Positions 60,951-64,000 of a DNA stretch of 64,000 bases are shown one piece after another. Position 1 is the stretch's first letter, and each line of letters starts with the position of its first letter. A model generated the notes under the pieces. That model had not been told where the DNA came from. It ran no database searches and saw nothing but the letters and a program-made list of their open reading frames with translations. This DNA comes from Spisula solida (lineage: Eukaryota > Mollusca > Bivalvia > Venerida > Mactridae), in the NCBI GenBank assembly GCA_947247005.1, contig OX365955.1:13745322-13809321 (forward strand). Reading direction: 5' to 3'. Both the position numbers and the translations under genes were made by a program.

Positions 60951-61346
60951 TTCCTTTCGATTGCCATGGCAACCATAGTTATTTATAGATTTCAATTAGT
61001 TTAGCTATTTTTAGAAAGGACCACACAAGGAACATTCCTGTGAAGTGGTTAATAAAGGAAGTCATTTGAATGAATTGTTAATGGAGGGACAACAGACGAA
61101 GAGTGATCACAAAAGCTCACCCTGTCACTATGTAAAAGTGTTTCCAATTGCCATGATAACCAGAGTTATCAATAGATTACAATTATTGTAGCTATATTTA
61201 GAAAGGACCATTCTTGTGAAGTTTGGTTAAAATTTGCCTAGTAGTTGAAGTCGTTAAGAGAATTGTTGAAGGACTAACACACACATGGATGACAGACAAA
61301 GACCGATCACCAAAGCTCACCTTGTCACTATGTGGCAGGTGAGCTT
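60951..61346 (+). repeat. Mollusc repeat with AGCTCACC/GGTGAGCT terminal hairpin, two tandem units
   Basis: Two diverged units of about 180 bp share 'attgccat', 'agaaaggacca', 'tgtgaag', 'gaattgtt' and 'gatcac-aaagctcacc-tgtcactatgt'. Only the second has the right half of the hairpin (61338-61345), so the first unit is a truncated internal copy. Confidence 0.7.
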
Positions 61347-61489
61347 AAAAGAGCCAAATTCCGAAAAGAGCTTTTTTAAAGTAATTCCTGCTTTTCGTAT
61401 ATTCGGTCTAAAACTAGAATTGCCACACTGACAATTAATACCCCCAACAGAACCACTTTGTCCCAGAAACCATGTTTTCTTTTTTTTAG

Positions 61490-61680
61490 TAACAGTGACC
61501 TTGACCCCCACCTGTCCCACTTTCAAACTTAAGAGGCGTATTCACATAAGCTACCTATCCAGCAAGTTTCACCACAATATCTCATTTCTAACTAAAGTTA
61601 TTGTCAAGAAACCAACAGACCGACTGATGGACGGACATATTTGCACTTTTTAGTCAAATATTAGTGATATTGTAGCATAG
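61490..61680 (+). repeat. Second mollusc repeat fragment
   Basis: 'acagtgaccttgaccccca', 'agcaagtttcaccacaatatctca' and 'agaccgactgatggacggac' follow the order seen in another dispersed mollusc family. Confidence 0.5.
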
Positions 61681-61952
61681 GTTTAATACCACTACCAAGT
61701 AAGCACAATAACTTAGTGCCAAATGTTGTATCAACTATGCGACAAGGCTAATCCGTCATGAACACTGAGTAACTTGTGACACAACGATGTGAAACAACCC
61801 TGACACAACCAAATTACATCATTTTATAAGTGATAACTATGAGACAAAAATAGCATAATTATGTTATATCGTATGCTATTATTCAGGCTATAAAGACCAA
61901 TATAATTGACGATTTAGTCACATCTTCCATGAAAACCAGAAAAGGAATATTT

Positions 61953-61970
61953 TTCTCCACATGTGGAGAA
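61953..61970. promoter_or_regulatory. 18-bp perfect palindrome centred on an E-box
   Basis: TTCTCCACATGTGGAGAA reads the same on both strands. No gene start is recognised nearby. Confidence 0.4.
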
Positions 61971-62107
61971 GTTGTGGACTCTGTATGGTACGATACATTA
62001 GCACGGATATAGGATAGTCTAGAATACTGGTTAAGTCAAATAGTACATCGCTCTGACAAAAATAGGCTGCAAAGCGATAGAGCATAACTTCATTTGTTTT
62101 CTAACGT

Positions 62108-62990
62108 TCAAACATGAAAACTTAATGTATAAAAAAATTACTGCGGATTTTCATTAAACTTCTTTGTTAAGCTTCGGCAAAAAGTACCGGTATCCTAAAA
62201 AGCCTTTATATTAAAAATATTGTATTTGTTTCTACACTGCCGCTTCCGTATCTCGATACTATTGGCAAGAAGATATAAACAGAACGTTTAAGTTTAATAT
62301 ATATATTGTTTTAATTTATAAAAAAAAATTTGTCAAGGTCATTAAAAGTTTTGTCAATGTGATCAATCAAGTAAGACTTTTCACAAATTCTTATCTTTTG
62401 GAAACATAATCACCAATACTGTACCTGTTTGATCCTTACGGGTAGATCTGATGACGACGCTTTACGAGTTTGTATTTTCAGAAATCTGAATTTCCACTAT
62501 CGCTATTTATATCTATTTATAATTCAGCCAATCATATAGCGTGTGACGTTACATTGGTACTTCGGTCGTATTAATAAACGGTAAATTACAAATAAAACAG
62601 TTTTCCTCAACTTTAGTAGGAGTAGAACACAAGACTTTGTTATTATTGTTCTTGAATCTAAAACAGAATAGAAATCACATTACTAACAATGTGGAGAGCA
62701 CTCGATTAGCTATTCTCGATACCGACATTACTGGATAAAACCCGTTTTCCGCAATTGAAAATTTCACGGTCCGGGGATTCCGGGAATAGGCCGTATAGTG
62801 GGAGTGTATTATTTTTTCAATATTCAAACATGAAAAACGTATAAAACAATTATTGTATATTATCAGTCAACATCTTTGTTTTTAAACTTTAATAGCAAAA
62901 ATTATCCTAAAAAGTGTTTTATATTTGAAATATTGCATTTTATTCTACACTGTCCCTTACGTATTTCGATACCGATGACGAGAAAATAAG
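62108..62990 (+). repeat. Diverged direct duplication, offset about 719 bp
   Basis: 'aaacatgaaaa', 'aacatctttgtt' (62,156 region as 'aacttctttgtt'), 'tatcctaaaaag', 'ttctacactg', 'cgtat-tcgata' recur in the same order at 62,108-62,280 and 62,827-62,990. Confidence 0.65.
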
Positions 62991-63187
62991 CTAATTTTTC
63001 AAGTTAAACATATATTATTTAGGCAAAAATATATTCAGTGAGGGTCAGAATTTAAAAACAGCCACTTGGAGACAGCTTATCTGCTTTACTTAATACGTCT
63101 ACTGTACAGGCTACCAGCGAGCAGTGCTCGCCTGTACTGCTCGCCTGTAGCATAGCATTTCTCAGCACTTTGCAGGGTGGTCAAGTG

Positions 63188-63256
63188 GCACGGTGGTCGA
63201 GCGGATAACGGACTACTGATCGAGAGATCCCTGGTTCGTTTCTTGGCCGGAGTACT
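63188..63256 (+). repeat. tRNA-like SINE head
   Basis: GGTGGTCGAGCGGATAACGG (A box) and CCTGGTTCGTTTCT (altered B box) lie at Ser/Leu-type spacing. The terminal stem is absent. Confidence 0.5.
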
Positions 63257-63259
63257 TGG

Positions 63260-64000
63260 TAATTTCTGAAACGCTGTCTTGTTCATGAAAATATTATAGG
63301 ACTGAGGGTTTACAAATCAACATTGATTATCCAAAATGTGACTTCAAACCATATAGGCCATAATTAATGCTTTTATTTCTATAAACAGCAATGGACCGTT
63401 GTCAGTTGTGCTATATTTTTAATAACATGATAATCCAGTACAGGAAGATTTTTCATGATTGACAGAATCATTGACAATAAATGTTTAGCCTACTTTAGGT
63501 ACGAAGGGTAAACGGTACGAACCTGCTTCAGTTTTTATTGAAAATCAGTATCGGGAGTCGAGTTAATTGTATAACTACGTTAATTAAATAACTACGTTAA
63601 TTATGTGTATAAAAGACGACATTCCGTGTTTAAAACAAGTACTTTCATGGTTCACAGTCTGTGATTTCGGCAAACCGTGTTTTCATCCGGCATCCATGTT
63701 GGTGGTCAAACTCCACTAAGTTTCTTCAGCGACGCGTTTATCTCCATTGTTAAGTTGCTTTGATAAATGTTTGCTTCAGACTCGGGTGTTTGGTAATCGT
63801 TCGGCCGCTCGATAAATCCGTATTTTAAGCCTAAAACATTCTGTGCTTTAGTTATCTAGATGACGGAAATAGCCGAGTAGTTACGATTGCATAAGGAATA
63901 AATGCGGGCGTCGATGATTATGTAGACCTACTTTATTCGTTAAAGTTGTAGATCTACTGTATTGTGTATTTTTACTAAGTTTTAAAATATGAAAGAAAAT
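63260..64000. other. Intergenic to the window edge, nothing recognised
   Basis: Ordinary AT-rich sequence with short direct repeats ('taactacgttaatta' near 63,580). Confidence 0.4.

Noticed and set aside
62522..62560. Short 'ccaatcatatagcgtgtgacgt' stretch considered as a CCAAT/CRE promoter
   Set aside because: No gene start follows on either strand.

Overview
The window looks like non-coding-rich nuclear DNA of a marine invertebrate, most likely a bivalve mollusc. The evidence is AT-rich sequence with almost no long ORFs, spliced genes with GT/AG introns, tRNA-derived SINE heads, mariner, Tc1 and pogo-type remnants, and two repeat families typical of molluscs. These are the TATGCCCCC...GGGGGCATA family with 'caaagcgttcttgagttat' subunits, and the family ending in an AGCTCACC...GGTGAGCT hairpin. 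No bacterial operon, rRNA gene, CRISPR array or virus was seen. The species cannot be named from sequence alone.

Genes are sparse. The best-supported one is on the minus strand (7639 to 5405). Exon 1 encodes a signal peptide, a long coiled coil and a Thr/Ala-rich linker. A phase-1 intron with a GTATGT donor follows, and the last exon encodes a single Mind-bomb/KEG-type SH3 repeat. The total is 325 residues. Weaker candidates on the plus strand are two DUF4806-like exons (11823-11985 and 12403-12550) with a possible promoter and first exon near 10957-11026. There is also a first exon rich in N-glycosylation sequons ending in a perfect GTAAGT donor (38913-39044), and an acceptor-led exon at 46159 whose duplicated partner at 53321 is broken.

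Layout. At 1.7-3.0 kb is a nearly full-length mariner relic with TIRs and TA target duplications. At 3.4-5.0 kb are a tandem duplication and a foldback/MITE mosaic. At 5.4-7.7 kb is the coiled-coil gene. At 8.2-10.6 kb is a 2.3-kb segment with 20-bp inverted ends. At 15,112-23,104 is an 8-kb segment bounded by about 245-bp inverted repeats and a TAAA duplication. It is filled with minisatellites: a 42-bp array, a 25-bp array that reverses orientation in the middle, a truncated mariner, and a 106-bp array. At 25.3-26.0 kb are two MITEs back to back, at 26.1-27.2 kb a 46-bp satellite, and at 27.8-29.1 kb two related hairpin MITEs. At 30.6 kb is a Tc1 relic and at 31.1-31.3 kb a tRNA-Pro-derived SINE. 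At 33.6-37.1 kb is a 3.5-kb nested palindrome. At 37.6-38.2, 41.3 and 50.1 kb are repeats carrying nuclear-receptor-like motifs. At 44.5-47.1 and 53.0-54.3 kb is a diverged segmental duplication. At 57.2-60.0 kb are further TIR elements.

Most of the window is therefore a layered record of DNA-transposon insertion, deletion and satellite amplification around a few small genes. All similarities were judged by eye; no alignment or database search was run.
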